The notes: generated by a model not told the origin, from the sequence alone. Positions 54,406 to 62,303 are shown, counted from the first letter of the stretch. The stretch is 64,000 nucleotides of DNA from Streptomyces prunicolor NBRC 13075 (GCF_000367365.1 NZ_BARF01000020.1:1-64000); one strand, 5' to 3'. Translations and numbers: made by a program.

Positions 54406-54784
54406 CGTTCTCCTCCAGCAGGGCCATGATCGAGGACTTGGGGACCTCGATGCAGGTCTCATAGTCGGGCATGCGCATCTGGTTCAGGGCTTCAGCATCG
54501 TGCATTTCCGGGCCTTGGAGTACGCATGTTCCCTGTTCCGTGACGAGCATGATCGGGGCGGTGAACTTCCTGATCTCGCCGGACAGTTGGCCGTCCTTGG
54601 TCAGGTGCTCGAACAGCTCGGTCGGCACCTCTACCGCGGTCTGTCCTTCCGGTACGTCGAGCTGCGCGAGTAGGTCGTTGGCGAAGATCTTCCAGCCTTG
54701 GATGACGTAGCTGTCCTGGTCACTGGCGTACAGGGTGGGGCTGTCTCCGGGGGTGGAGTTCTTACCAAGGAACCGTAGCTTCAT
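54377..54784 (-). CDS. Small hypothetical protein of the regulator operon
   Basis: 135 residues from ATG 54784. KLRFLGKNSTPGDSPTLYAS, SYVIQGWKI and CVLQGPEMHDAEALNQMRMP; beta-rich, no membrane segment. It overlaps DUF6879 by 29 bases. I recognise only its recurrent position with DUF6879 genes. Confidence 0.7.
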   Translation of the reverse strand: MKLRFLGKNSTPGDSPTLYASDQDSYVIQGWKIFANDLLAQLDVPEGQTAVEVPTELFEHLTKDGQLSGEIRKFTAPIMLVTEQGTCVLQGPEMHDAEALNQMRMPDYETCIEVPKSSIMALLEENGGPDHPRTA

Positions 54785-54806
54785 GGTTGCTCTCCCGTCC
54801 GCTGTC

Positions 54807-54884
54807 TTGCGCAGGTTTGCGCGACAGGTCGATCGTCGAGGAGCCGTTCGAGCCCGTCAATCGACTTGCTGCAAACTCGCGCAA
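54807..54884. promoter_or_regulatory. Imperfect inverted pair, candidate operator
   Basis: TTGCGCAGGTTTGC (54807-54820) and GCAAACTCGCGCAA (54871-54884) are inverted copies with two mismatches, in the divergent promoter region between the regulatory genes and the peptide operon. Likely XRE target, by position only. Confidence 0.5.
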
Positions 54885-54964
54885 TCTCCTTGGGAGTTGG
54901 GCGCTGGTCGCTCTACGTTCGTTCTCGAACCCAAGTCCGCGGAGGCGGCATCGAGGGGAGAAGC

Positions 54965-55342
54965 GTGGTGGCGAGCGTGACCGAGGAACCCGAGGCCGGC
55001 GTCGACAACTTGCCCATCGATGTCGAGCTGATCTCGGACATAACAGATGGCGTGCTGAAGATGGAGTTGAGCACGTCGACCCGTGAGGACATCGACTTCA
55101 AGACGACGAGAGTCGTCGGTCTCCTGAGCCTGCTCCTGGCCGAAGACCTGGGCGCCGATGACGATGACGACGTCATGGACCTGTTCCGCCAGGCGTACAA
55201 GCTGCTGGAGTTGACCAACCGTCCCGGCAGACGGGCGCCAAGCTTTACGGCCTTCTTCTTCATGCGCGACGTAGCCAACCTCACCCGGCGCCTGCTGTGG
55301 GTCTACGTCGAGCGGAACGGCGGGGTACCCCGCCGTGACTGA
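54965..55342 (+). CDS. Small acidic hypothetical protein
   Basis: 125 residues from GTG 54965 (GGGGAG upstream; GTG 54968 also possible). Acidic N-terminal half, then a helix-rich region with a run of five aspartates (GADDDDDV, about 73-80) and TAFFFMRDVANLTRRLLW near the end. Family not recognised. First gene of the plus-strand operon. Confidence 0.6.
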   Translation: MVASVTEEPEAGVDNLPIDVELISDITDGVLKMELSTSTREDIDFKTTRVVGLLSLLLAEDLGADDDDDVMDLFRQAYKLLELTNRPGRRAPSFTAFFFMRDVANLTRRLLWVYVERNGGVPRRD

Positions 55343-55526
55343 CAGCAAGCGGCCTGGCGCCGGAGACGAGGTCGAGTACAAACCCGGATGCCGAGCGATC
55401 GTGACGGACCTCAGCCGTGGTGTGCCCATTCTCAGGGCCCCTGCTCGTTCCGAGTGGCCGGCCGACAATCCTGAGCAACTCGTTGTGACGCGGACTCGGC
55501 AGGAGCGCATCGAGGCCGGAGCATGA
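55335..55526 (+). CDS. 63-residue hypothetical protein
   Basis: From GTG 55335, overlapping the previous gene by 8 bases and the next by 4. Beta-rich sequence DEVEYKPGCRAIVTDLSRGVP with RTRQERIEAG at the end; one cysteine. Not recognised. Confidence 0.55.
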   Translation: MTDSKRPGAGDEVEYKPGCRAIVTDLSRGVPILRAPARSEWPADNPEQLVVTRTRQERIEAGA

Positions 55527-55714
55527 CCGGTCGCCAGTGGATCATGGGCACCTGTCTGCTCTGCCGTCGCTCCGATCAACTCGTGATCTTTATCGGCCCG
55601 GTCGAGGTAGGCGGCCTATCGGCCCCGGTATTCGCTTGTGGCGACTGCTGCGAGTGGTGTCGCTGGGTCGTCCACTCCTACCACCAGCGGTTGGACGCGC
55701 GTCCTGCCATGTAG
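55523..55714 (+). CDS. 63-residue zinc-ribbon-like protein
   Basis: From ATG 55523 in an ATGA overlap. Two cysteine pairs TCLLC (about 10-13) and ACGDCCEWC (about 39-46) suggest a metal-binding ribbon. A strong hairpin at 55717-55755 separates it from the radical SAM gene. Confidence 0.6.
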   Translation: MTGRQWIMGTCLLCRRSDQLVIFIGPVEVGGLSAPVFACGDCCEWCRWVVHSYHQRLDARPAM

Positions 55715-55716
55715 CT

Positions 55717-55755
55717 CCCACCCCAGCTCGGTTCCCCCGTACGAGCTGGGGTGGG
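55717..55755 (+). terminator. Strong hairpin before the radical SAM gene
   Basis: Perfect 14-base arms CCCACCCCAGCTCG and CGAGCTGGGGTGGG around an 11-base loop. No T tract follows; the radical SAM ribosome site is about 10 bases further. May be a partial terminator or RNA control element. Confidence 0.7.
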
Positions 55756-55777
55756 GCTCAACCCCAGGAGGTATCGG

Positions 55778-56905
55778 ATGCACCAGCTGATCGTCAGCCC
55801 GTTCCTGGATGGCCACCTGGCCGTCCGGCCGGGGAGCACCACCTGTGTGCGGTTGCCAGCCGAGCACTACGAGGAGGTGCGGCGGAGCAGCAGTTCCAAT
55901 ACCCGTGTGCCGGACTGGCTGGTAGAAACCGCGGCCGAAGCCTGGGGTCTCGATCTCGACGGCGAGGCCGCCGACTCGACGCTCCTGATACGCGAGCCGA
56001 CCGAACTCGGCTTCGCGCGGGCGAGTTGGGAGATCAACCTCTACTGCAACTTCGGCTGCAAGCACTGCTACCTCGGCGAACGCCCCCTGGCCGGCCTCAG
56101 CTGGGACGAGAAGGTCAAGCTGATCGACATCTTCCGCGACTCGGGGGTCCTCTGGCTCCAGATCACGGGTGGCGAACCGACGGTCGATCCCGATTTCGAG
56201 GGCGCCTACCGGTACGCGTACCGCCAGGGCATGATGCTCACGGTTTCCACCAACGCCTCGCGTCTGTGGAAGCCCGACTTGCTCCGCCTGTTCCGGGACT
56301 GTCCGCCGTATCGCGTCGTCGTCAGCGTGTACGGCGCCACGGAGGAGTCCTTCGACGAGCTGACCCAGCGCAAGGGCGCGTGGAAGAACTTCCAGCGAGG
56401 CATGGCCGCCGCTCGCAACGCCAACCTGCCGCTCCGAGTGTCCGTCGTGGTCACAGAGGACAACGCCCACGAGGTCGACGCCATGGTGGACCTGGTCAAG
56501 GGCTGGGGCCTGGACCACCACGTCTACACCAACATGCAGCCGACCTTCTCGGGCACGGGCGAGCCGCTGCTCGTCCAGTCGACGGAATTCCTTCGCAAGC
56601 GACCGGTCTTCCAGGGCTGCAACGCGGGAGTGACCTTCTTCCACGCCGACCCTCACGCCATGGTCTCGATCTGCAAGATCGGTCGCGACGACCAGATCAA
56701 CCTCATGACCGAGGGGATCGACGGCCTGCGCCGACTCGGAGCGATCTCCGATCGGCTCATGCTTCGCACCGGTGGCTGCACGGGCTGCTCGATCTCCGGC
56801 TCATGCCGGGTATGTCGACCGCTCGCCAAGGTCTACCAGGAGGCGAAGGCACCACTGAACACCTACTGCCAGCACGGAGACACCAAGGAGATGGTGCACT
56901 CATGA
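55778..56905 (+). CDS. Radical SAM/SPASM peptide-modifying enzyme
   Basis: 375 residues from ATG 55778 (CAGGAGG upstream). N-terminal region (1-78) possibly a peptide-recognition domain. The radical SAM motif is C90-x3-C94-x2-C97 (LYCNFGCKHC), with GGEP at 131-134. Seven cysteines in the C-terminus (C281, C299, C334, C337, C343, C346, C364) form a SPASM-type set for two further Fe-S clusters. This class modifies ribosomally made peptides, e.g. thioether or C-C crosslinks. The stop overlaps the downstream precursor gene by 4 bases. Confidence 0.92.
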   Translation: MHQLIVSPFLDGHLAVRPGSTTCVRLPAEHYEEVRRSSSSNTRVPDWLVETAAEAWGLDLDGEAADSTLLIREPTELGFARASWEINLYCNFGCKHCYLGERPLAGLSWDEKVKLIDIFRDSGVLWLQITGGEPTVDPDFEGAYRYAYRQGMMLTVSTNASRLWKPDLLRLFRDCPPYRVVVSVYGATEESFDELTQRKGAWKNFQRGMAAARNANLPLRVSVVVTEDNAHEVDAMVDLVKGWGLDHHVYTNMQPTFSGTGEPLLVQSTEFLRKRPVFQGCNAGVTFFHADPHAMVSICKIGRDDQINLMTEGIDGLRRLGAISDRLMLRTGGCTGCSISGSCRVCRPLAKVYQEAKAPLNTYCQHGDTKEMVHS

Positions 56906-57069
56906 GTCCCGTTCCCGTCACGATCCAGACCAGCCGCCCGCCGGCTATCCGCCCGGCTCTGCCCACCACCCTCGTCGCCACCACGGCACTCGTCATCGAG
57001 CCCGACGCCGACGCCTTGATGGAGGGCAGCGCCTGCTCCTGCGCGGCCGGCGACGACAACCCGAACTGA
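56902..57069 (+). CDS. Candidate RiPP precursor peptide (Cys-x-Cys core)
   Basis: 55 residues starting at ATG 56902 in an ATGA overlap with the radical SAM gene. Leader-like Pro/Thr-rich N-terminus, acidic IEPDADALMEG near 32-42, and a tail GSACSCAAGDDNPN with cysteines at 45 and 47. Size, position and composition fit the substrate of the upstream enzyme. Not matched to a named precursor family; the core and cleavage site are inference. Confidence 0.75.
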   Translation: MSPVPVTIQTSRPPAIRPALPTTLVATTALVIEPDADALMEGSACSCAAGDDNPN

Positions 57070-57090
57070 CCGAACGTATCCGGTCACACG

Positions 57091-57128
57091 GGCTCAGGCC
57101 CCGGCGAATCAGCGTCGAGGCCTGAGCC
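57091..57128 (+). terminator. Hairpin between precursor and GNAT genes
   Basis: Perfect 10-base arms GGCTCAGGCC and GGCCTGAGCC, loop of 18. Could attenuate expression of the downstream gene so that precursor is made in excess. Confidence 0.6.
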
Positions 57129-57157
57129 TTCGAGCACGAGATGAGTACCCTGAGCAC

Positions 57158-58030
57158 ATGCGATTCCGCTGGGACTGGCTACGTCCAGTGGTGTCGGCGC
57201 CCTACGTGCCGACGATCGGACCGGTACACCCGTCCGTCCTCACCGAAGACCTGTTCACGGACACACTGATCGCGGCCTCCACCGACCGGTGGTTCTTGCG
57301 CTACGACAAGGACATCCGCTGGTCCGACAGCAAAGACGAGACCGTTCTCGTCGAGGGCATCGTCCACCGGCCGGGCCAGACGTTGATTCCCACGCTGTCC
57401 CGGCGAGGCTCCGGCATGGTCAAGGTCCACCTCTACGGCATCGAGCCCGACAGCGCCTTCGTCGCCACCGAGCTGGCTCAGAAACTGGCCGCCGAACACG
57501 GCGCTGGGAAGGCGCGGATTGTGCGTTTCCTCGGTCCCGAGGCACCAGACGGGCGCGGTACGCGCATCCAGCTCCAGGACTTCAGGGCGACCGTCCACCC
57601 GGCCCCGGACGGTCCCGTCCGCCCTTTCGACGAGTGGCCAGCGGGAGCACAAGGCACCTTCGCCGCCTTCGCCGATGAGATGACCGCGGACGGCTTCACC
57701 TTCCTCTACCAGCAGATGCGGGCCGGGATGGTCGGCCCAGTCCTGACAGCCGTCCTGGACGGCAAAGTGGCCGGCGCCATCGGCCCCATGGAGATTCGTC
57801 CCGACGCGATCGGCACCCCTCAGCTGATGCCGCAGTACTTCGGCGTTCTCCAGGATTACCGCGGCGAGGGACTGGGACGTCTGCTGTGGCGTGCCGCGAT
57901 GCACTGGGGGCAGGTCAACGGAGCCGCCTACCAACTCCTGCAAACCGAGGTCAGAGGTCCTTCGGACCGCCTCTGCCGGTCCGAAGGACTGACGTCGCTC
58001 GGCTTCACCTACTGGTGGCAGGCCTCATGA
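57158..58030 (+). CDS. GNAT-domain protein of the peptide operon
   Basis: 290 residues. An N-terminal 150-residue part without a recognised motif precedes a GNAT domain whose motif A is FGVLQDYRGEGLGRLLWRAA (about 228-247). It may acetylate or otherwise act on the modified peptide, or give self-protection; this is inference from position. An 88-base gap with a hairpin separates it from the precursor. Confidence 0.8.
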   Translation: MRFRWDWLRPVVSAPYVPTIGPVHPSVLTEDLFTDTLIAASTDRWFLRYDKDIRWSDSKDETVLVEGIVHRPGQTLIPTLSRRGSGMVKVHLYGIEPDSAFVATELAQKLAAEHGAGKARIVRFLGPEAPDGRGTRIQLQDFRATVHPAPDGPVRPFDEWPAGAQGTFAAFADEMTADGFTFLYQQMRAGMVGPVLTAVLDGKVAGAIGPMEIRPDAIGTPQLMPQYFGVLQDYRGEGLGRLLWRAAMHWGQVNGAAYQLLQTEVRGPSDRLCRSEGLTSLGFTYWWQAS

Positions 58031-58303
58031 TGTTGTACACGGCTTCTGACGCCAGTGTTGGCAAGAGGAGTGATGTATCCGCCTCCGGTGGCCCGCGCAA
58101 AGACGACCTCGCTCCACGCTTCAACCGACACCAGTGGTCCTACAAGGCACCAGGTGCTGGATCTCGGCTGCTTGGCGCTCCTGGCTGCCCGTCCACCCCG
58201 CTCTCCTCCTTCATCAAAGTGGAGTTGACCCGGCCGTAGGGGACCCCTTCCCCCCACAGAACTGGAACCATCGACTTTTACGTGCAGGATCCTGGGGGCT
58301 TCG
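58031..58303. other. Non-coding stretch inside the island
   Basis: 273 bases. Several short frames overlap here but none has a ribosome site and a credible protein. No structure of note beyond short repeats of CACCAG. Confidence 0.5.
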
Positions 58304-58690
58304 ATGGTGTGGTGGCAAGCTGGCCTGTGGGGCGCGCTGGGGGCCTCACTTGTCGAGGTGGCAGACTTTGTCCGCGTTCTGGAGACACATAAGAAGCTGC
58401 CCTGGAGAGTTGACGATGGTCCCTCGCGGGGGATCTATCTCCTAGCGGCGATCCTGCGACTTTCCCTCGGCGTTGGTGTGGCCATGGCGCTCGGCACATC
58501 GGGGCAGGTCTCGGGTGGCTTCGGTGCGGTCATCGCTGGGATCGCAGCGATGAAAATCATCGAACGACTCCAGAGTGAGGCATTTACCCATGGACAGCCT
58601 CTCGGCGGTCAACCCCTCATGGGGCCGAGACACCAGCTCGACGTGGCCTCTTCAAATCCGACGGAAGAGGTGAGCCGTGATGGGAGCTGA
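58304..58690 (+). CDS. Small membrane protein (island)
   Basis: 128 residues. Two or three hydrophobic segments (about 5-25 and 46-85, with GIYLLAAILRLSLGVGVAMA and GGFGAVIAGIAAMKI). Unknown family. Overlaps the next gene by 14 bases. Confidence 0.6.
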   Translation: MVWWQAGLWGALGASLVEVADFVRVLETHKKLPWRVDDGPSRGIYLLAAILRLSLGVGVAMALGTSGQVSGGFGAVIAGIAAMKIIERLQSEAFTHGQPLGGQPLMGPRHQLDVASSNPTEEVSRDGS

Positions 58691-59099
58691 CTCTGTCCTG
58701 GCTCAGCTTTGGTCAGTCATTACACGAACGCACCCCGTCTTTTCCGTCCCCCCGAAGGCGAAGCGAACGCTCACGCGCGGCGCGAAGCTCTGGTCGACCA
58801 TGAACCGTACAAATTCCGCCTTTCTTTCGCCCGCGAAACATGATCGTTCACCGCACTCAGACGACGCACTGCGGGATGTGCCCGCTACCCCTGAGCCGTC
58901 CGAAGGTCATCCGACCGCCGCCAACGTGGGCAACGTCCACCTCCCCTGGCTCGTAATACGTCAGGACGAGAACGGCAACCGCTATCGCGTAGGTAGATTC
59001 GCAACTCGCGCTGAGGCACAGAGGGTCGCGGACAGCCTGGACGCTCGCTGGCACGCACAGCTGCACGCCGTCGAGCTCACTTTGGGTAGAACCGAGTGA
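58677..59099 (+). CDS. Small protein with SPOR-like C-terminus
   Basis: 140 residues from GTG 58677. The last 50 residues (WLVIRQDENGNRYRVGRFAT, then RAEAQRVADSLDARW) look like a SPOR-type repeat unit. Basic N-terminal part (about 25-60). Function unknown. Confidence 0.6.
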   Translation: MMGADSVLAQLWSVITRTHPVFSVPPKAKRTLTRGAKLWSTMNRTNSAFLSPAKHDRSPHSDDALRDVPATPEPSEGHPTAANVGNVHLPWLVIRQDENGNRYRVGRFATRAEAQRVADSLDARWHAQLHAVELTLGRTE

Positions 59100-59418
59100 G
59101 CGTGCCCAGCCCGGCCACCTGGAGTCCCCGGGCGCCGGGGTGGAGGCCAGGCCTGCCGCCTAAGGCTTCCGTCAGCAGCCACTTCGCCTGCTCCTCCCAG
59201 GCGCGGCCCGTGACGCGGAGGATGCACTCGCCGTCAGCTGCGAACAGCAGGGCGGGCCAGAGCAGTTCATAGCTACTCAAGTCCAGACTCACAGCGACAT
59301 CATCACCCATCGGCGGCTCGCTCAGACCCCGGCCGTCGGACACCGTGCCGTATGGCGAGCACGCGACAAGGGTGCACAGCTCACCGGAGAAGAGGCTGTC
59401 AGTGGCTGCTGCCATCAT
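59077..59418 (-). CDS. Possible small hypothetical protein
   Basis: 113 residues, convergent with 58677 by 23 bases. Sequence SYELLWPALLFAADGECILR and AWEEQAKWLLTEAL is protein-like, but there is no homologue I recognise. Codes on the strand opposite to its neighbours. Confidence 0.45.
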   Translation of the reverse strand: MMAAATDSLFSGELCTLVACSPYGTVSDGRGLSEPPMGDDVAVSLDLSSYELLWPALLFAADGECILRVTGRAWEEQAKWLLTEALGGRPGLHPGARGLQVAGLGTLTRFYPK

Positions 59419-59581
59419 CCGGGAGTACTCACGCCCCCTGCGGCAGCACAGTTGAGCTAAAGCACGATAGTTGTCGCGGTGGTGTGGGTCGTTCGTGTGG
59501 AAGTCATGGGCCGATGTCTACTGCCGCCGCAGTCAAGTGACTTGGCCACCTCAAGGCGCGCTCTCGACTACCTTGATCCGC

Positions 59582-60331
59582 ATGTCGTGGATCGGGCGCG
59601 CGGGACACCAGATTCGCCGAGGGGAGAACCTCGACGCCTACTTGACGATCACCGTTTCGGTCATCCTCGCGGTGCTCAACCTCGCAGGCATCGTCTCGAC
59701 GGACAAGGTTCTCGGCGCACTGCTTGCGGTGCTCGCTCTGCTGGCTACCGAAACGCTGATCACCAGGGCCAAGCTCGACACGATGGCCGCCGCGAGGGAA
59801 TCCACGCCGAGTCCCGCACTCATGACGACGTTTCCGCCCTCCCATGAGGAGGACCTCCAGGGTGACGGTGACCTGTACCTGGCCGGTGTCTCCCTCACCA
59901 ATGCGGTCCCCACGATCCTCCACGCCTTGGAGAGACGGTTACGCTCCGGCAGTCTCGTCCGCATCCTTGTGATCCAGCCGGCCTCGCCCGCCGAACAACT
60001 GGCCGAAAACCGGCTCGGAATCCAGGCGGATCACGCCCGTCGCACCGGGCAGACCCGTGGGACTCTCACACACCTCGAACGACTTCACCTCGCGGTAGGC
60101 GGGCGCTTGGAGGTGCGGGTGACCACTGAGGAACTGAGCTTCGGATGGACGCACATCGCGCCGGGGACATCCCGGGCGGTTCTCTATCTCCAGTACTACA
60201 CGTACAAGATCCAGCGTGTGGAGAACATGAAGATGGTTCTTCGGCCCACAGACGGACAGTGGTACGACTTCCACCTGGACCAGTTGGAAGCGCTCTGGGC
60301 CAACGCCACGCCCTGGGGCACAGCTTCATAG
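59582..60331 (+). CDS. Two-segment membrane protein with cytoplasmic PLD-like domain
   Basis: 249 residues from ATG 59582. Two membrane segments at about 18-36 and 41-58 (LTITVSVILAVLNLAGIV, VLGALLAVLALLATETL), a short linker, then a domain of about 160 residues with DLYLAGVSLTNAVPTILHAL, VRILVIQPASP and MKMVLRPTDGQWYDFHLDQL, like the sensor domains with a phospholipase-D-like fold. Phospholipase HKD motifs are not seen. Possibly an effector of cell defence, by architecture only. Confidence 0.65.
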   Translation: MSWIGRAGHQIRRGENLDAYLTITVSVILAVLNLAGIVSTDKVLGALLAVLALLATETLITRAKLDTMAAARESTPSPALMTTFPPSHEEDLQGDGDLYLAGVSLTNAVPTILHALERRLRSGSLVRILVIQPASPAEQLAENRLGIQADHARRTGQTRGTLTHLERLHLAVGGRLEVRVTTEELSFGWTHIAPGTSRAVLYLQYYTYKIQRVENMKMVLRPTDGQWYDFHLDQLEALWANATPWGTAS

Positions 60332-60359
60332 CCACCAGCCTCGATCTTGAGCGGATCTG

Positions 60360-60488
60360 AGCGCTGCCGGGGCGGCCGGCAGGGTGGGTCTGCCGCATGC
60401 GAGCGCGGAAGGCCTTGCGGATCGCGGCCAGGTCCGCATCCTTCGAGAGCCCAAGCACGGGGTACAGATCAATGAACGCGATGTTCAT
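60360..60488 (-). pseudogene. Truncated DnaJ J-domain remnant
   Basis: The first 40 residues read DLYPVLGLSKDADLAAIRKA then RKAFRARMRQTHPA, a J domain in which HPD has become HPA. The frame then continues into unrelated sequence. Located at the right end of the island. Confidence 0.6.
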
Positions 60489-60632
60489 GACCGCCCCCGT
60501 ACTAGCGCCGGGCTAACAGCGCCGCCGGACGATCCTGAGCTGTCCCGGATGGGCCTGGCAGTTCCACATGCCTGCTGACCTGTGAGAACGAACGATTCCG
60601 AACTCATTCGGCATCATCCGGCTCATCGTCCG

Positions 60633-60680
60633 GCTGACTCTTAATCAGCAGGCCCGGGGTTCGAGTCCCTGGCGGCGCAC
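60633..60680 (+). repeat. attR-like tRNA-Lys 3' fragment
   Basis: 48 bases equal to 52532-52579 with two changes. The 5' half of the tRNA is missing, so this is a remnant of the original tRNA, followed by the native-type terminator at 60685. Confidence 0.9.
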
Positions 60681-62303
60681 CGAAGAAGGGCCCCTCGTTC
60701 CGACGAGGGGCCCTTCGGCATCCTCCGGAGTCAGTCGCCGATAGGCCGCCTCCCCCGGCGGCCGCCACCACACCGGATCGGGACAGGCAACCCCCTCCCG
60801 CCGCAGCCCCGCCCGGTGGATCTTGTTCGTCGCCGTCACCGGCATCCGCTCCACCACCCGTACGAACCGGGGTGCCATCTTCGTCCCCAGATCCGGCTGG
60901 GCCAGCAGGAACTCCGCGAAGTCGAGAGGGTCGAAGTCGCCGGCGAGGGTCGCCATGACCTGGTCCCCGGTCACCGGGTCCGGTACCGCGTAGACCGCCA
61001 CCGCGTCGGCGCCCTCGTAGCGGGCGAGGATGTTCTCGATCATCGCGGCGGCGAGGTTCTCGCTGTCGACGCGGAGGCGGTCGTCGGTGCGGCCGGCGAA
61101 GTAGAGGTAGTCGTCGGGGTCGCGGTAGAAGAGGTCGCCGGTCCAGTACCAGCCCTCGCGGCGCCGTTCCGCGTCCGCCTCGGGGTTGCGCCAGTAGCCC
61201 TCGAAGGGGTTGGCGCCGCGGTTCACCAACTCCCCTATCGACTCTTCCCCGTTGAGCAGCCGACCGGCCGAGTCGAAGGCCGCCGGCGGGCACTCCGCCC
61301 GCGTCTCGGGATCGAGTACGGCGAGCCCGGGCGCCGCCCGCCCGACCGCCCCGGGCGGTGTCCCCGGCGACCACTGCACCGCCGCCCCGCCCTCCGAGGA
61401 GCCGTACCCCTCCACCAGCCGTACCCCGAACCGCCGTTCGAACGCCGCCGCGTCCACCGCCCCCGCCTCCGTGCCGAAGCCCATGCGCAGCGGGTTGTCC
61501 CGGTCGTCGGGGCGCTCCTCGGTGGCCAGGACGTACTGCACGGCGCGGCCGACATAGGTGAAGTACGTGGCCCCGTACGTCCGTACGTCGTCCAGGAACC
61601 GTGACGCCGAGAAGCGGCGGCGCAGCGCCACCCCCGCGCCGGCCACCAGGGCCGGTGCCCAGTCGGCGATCACCGCGTTGCCGTGGAACATCGGCATGCA
61701 GATGTAGTGCACGTCGTCGCGGAGGATTCCGAAGCTGTCGGCCAACGAGCGCCCCGCCGCCGCCAGTCGGCCCTGGGTGCAGATCGCGGCCTTCGGAGCG
61801 CCGGTGGAACCGGAGGTGAAGTAGAGCAGGACGCGGTCGTCTGGGGTGGCGCCGGAGAAGGCGGACGGGTGCGCGTCCGCGTACGGGGCGAGCAGGTCGG
61901 CGTAGGGCTGAGTGTCCGTCACCAGGAGGCGTACGCCGGGGGGTTGGAGGTCGCCGAGGAGCGGGAGGTGGGTGCGCTCGGTGACGAGGATCCGGCATTC
62001 GGTGTGCAGGATGTCGCGGGCCAGTTCGGGGCCGCGGCGGGTGGGGTTGATACCGGCGACGGCCGCGCCCGCGAGGGCCGCCGCGCTCAACCACAGGGGA
62101 AATTCAGGGGTGTTGTCGAGCAGTACGCCGACGTGGGGTGCGGCGCCTGGCGGTAGCAGGTCCGCGAGGAGCGCCGCTCTGGCCGCTGCGCCGGACGCCA
62201 TCTCGTGGTGGGTGAGCACCTGTTGCCCGCACCACAGCCCGGGGCGGTGGTCGCCCCACCGTGCCTGCACGAGTTCCGCGACGGTACGCCTGCTGGACTC
62301 CAT
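60645..62303 (-). CDS. Acyl-CoA synthetase/AMP-forming ligase (FadD17-like)
   Basis: 552 residues from ATG 62303. P-loop-like motif LLYFTSGSTGAPKAA (about 163-177), then EGYGSSEGGAAVQW (about 293-306) and YWTGDLFYRDPDDYLYFAGR (about 386-405), lysine near NKIHRAG (about 502). It activates a fatty or steroid-type acid as AMP then CoA ester. The last 22 residues are coded by the terminator and tRNA remnant, so the natural end may be earlier. Confidence 0.9.
   Translation of the reverse strand: MESSRRTVAELVQARWGDHRPGLWCGQQVLTHHEMASGAAARAALLADLLPPGAAPHVGVLLDNTPEFPLWLSAAALAGAAVAGINPTRRGPELARDILHTECRILVTERTHLPLLGDLQPPGVRLLVTDTQPYADLLAPYADAHPSAFSGATPDDRVLLYFTSGSTGAPKAAICTQGRLAAAGRSLADSFGILRDDVHYICMPMFHGNAVIADWAPALVAGAGVALRRRFSASRFLDDVRTYGATYFTYVGRAVQYVLATEERPDDRDNPLRMGFGTEAGAVDAAAFERRFGVRLVEGYGSSEGGAAVQWSPGTPPGAVGRAAPGLAVLDPETRAECPPAAFDSAGRLLNGEESIGELVNRGANPFEGYWRNPEADAERRREGWYWTGDLFYRDPDDYLYFAGRTDDRLRVDSENLAAAMIENILARYEGADAVAVYAVPDPVTGDQVMATLAGDFDPLDFAEFLLAQPDLGTKMAPRFVRVVERMPVTATNKIHRAGLRREGVACPDPVWWRPPGEAAYRRLTPEDAEGPLVGTRGPSSVRRQGLEPRAC
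60685..60716. terminator. Original tRNA-Lys terminator
   Basis: Arms GAAGGGCCCCTCGT and ACGAGGGGCCCTTC with a 4-base loop, similar to 36709. It also lies inside the 3' end of the convergent ligase frame. Confidence 0.85.

Noticed and set aside
52505..60680. Phage or ICE with integrase in the island
   Set aside because: No tyrosine or serine recombinase, replication or transfer protein is recognisable in any frame; only the att-like repeats support mobility.
60604..62094. Minus-strand frame ending in GTRTPGLLIKSQ
   Set aside because: The end is antisense of the tRNA-Lys remnant, a well-known false peptide; the rest is out of frame with the real ligase.
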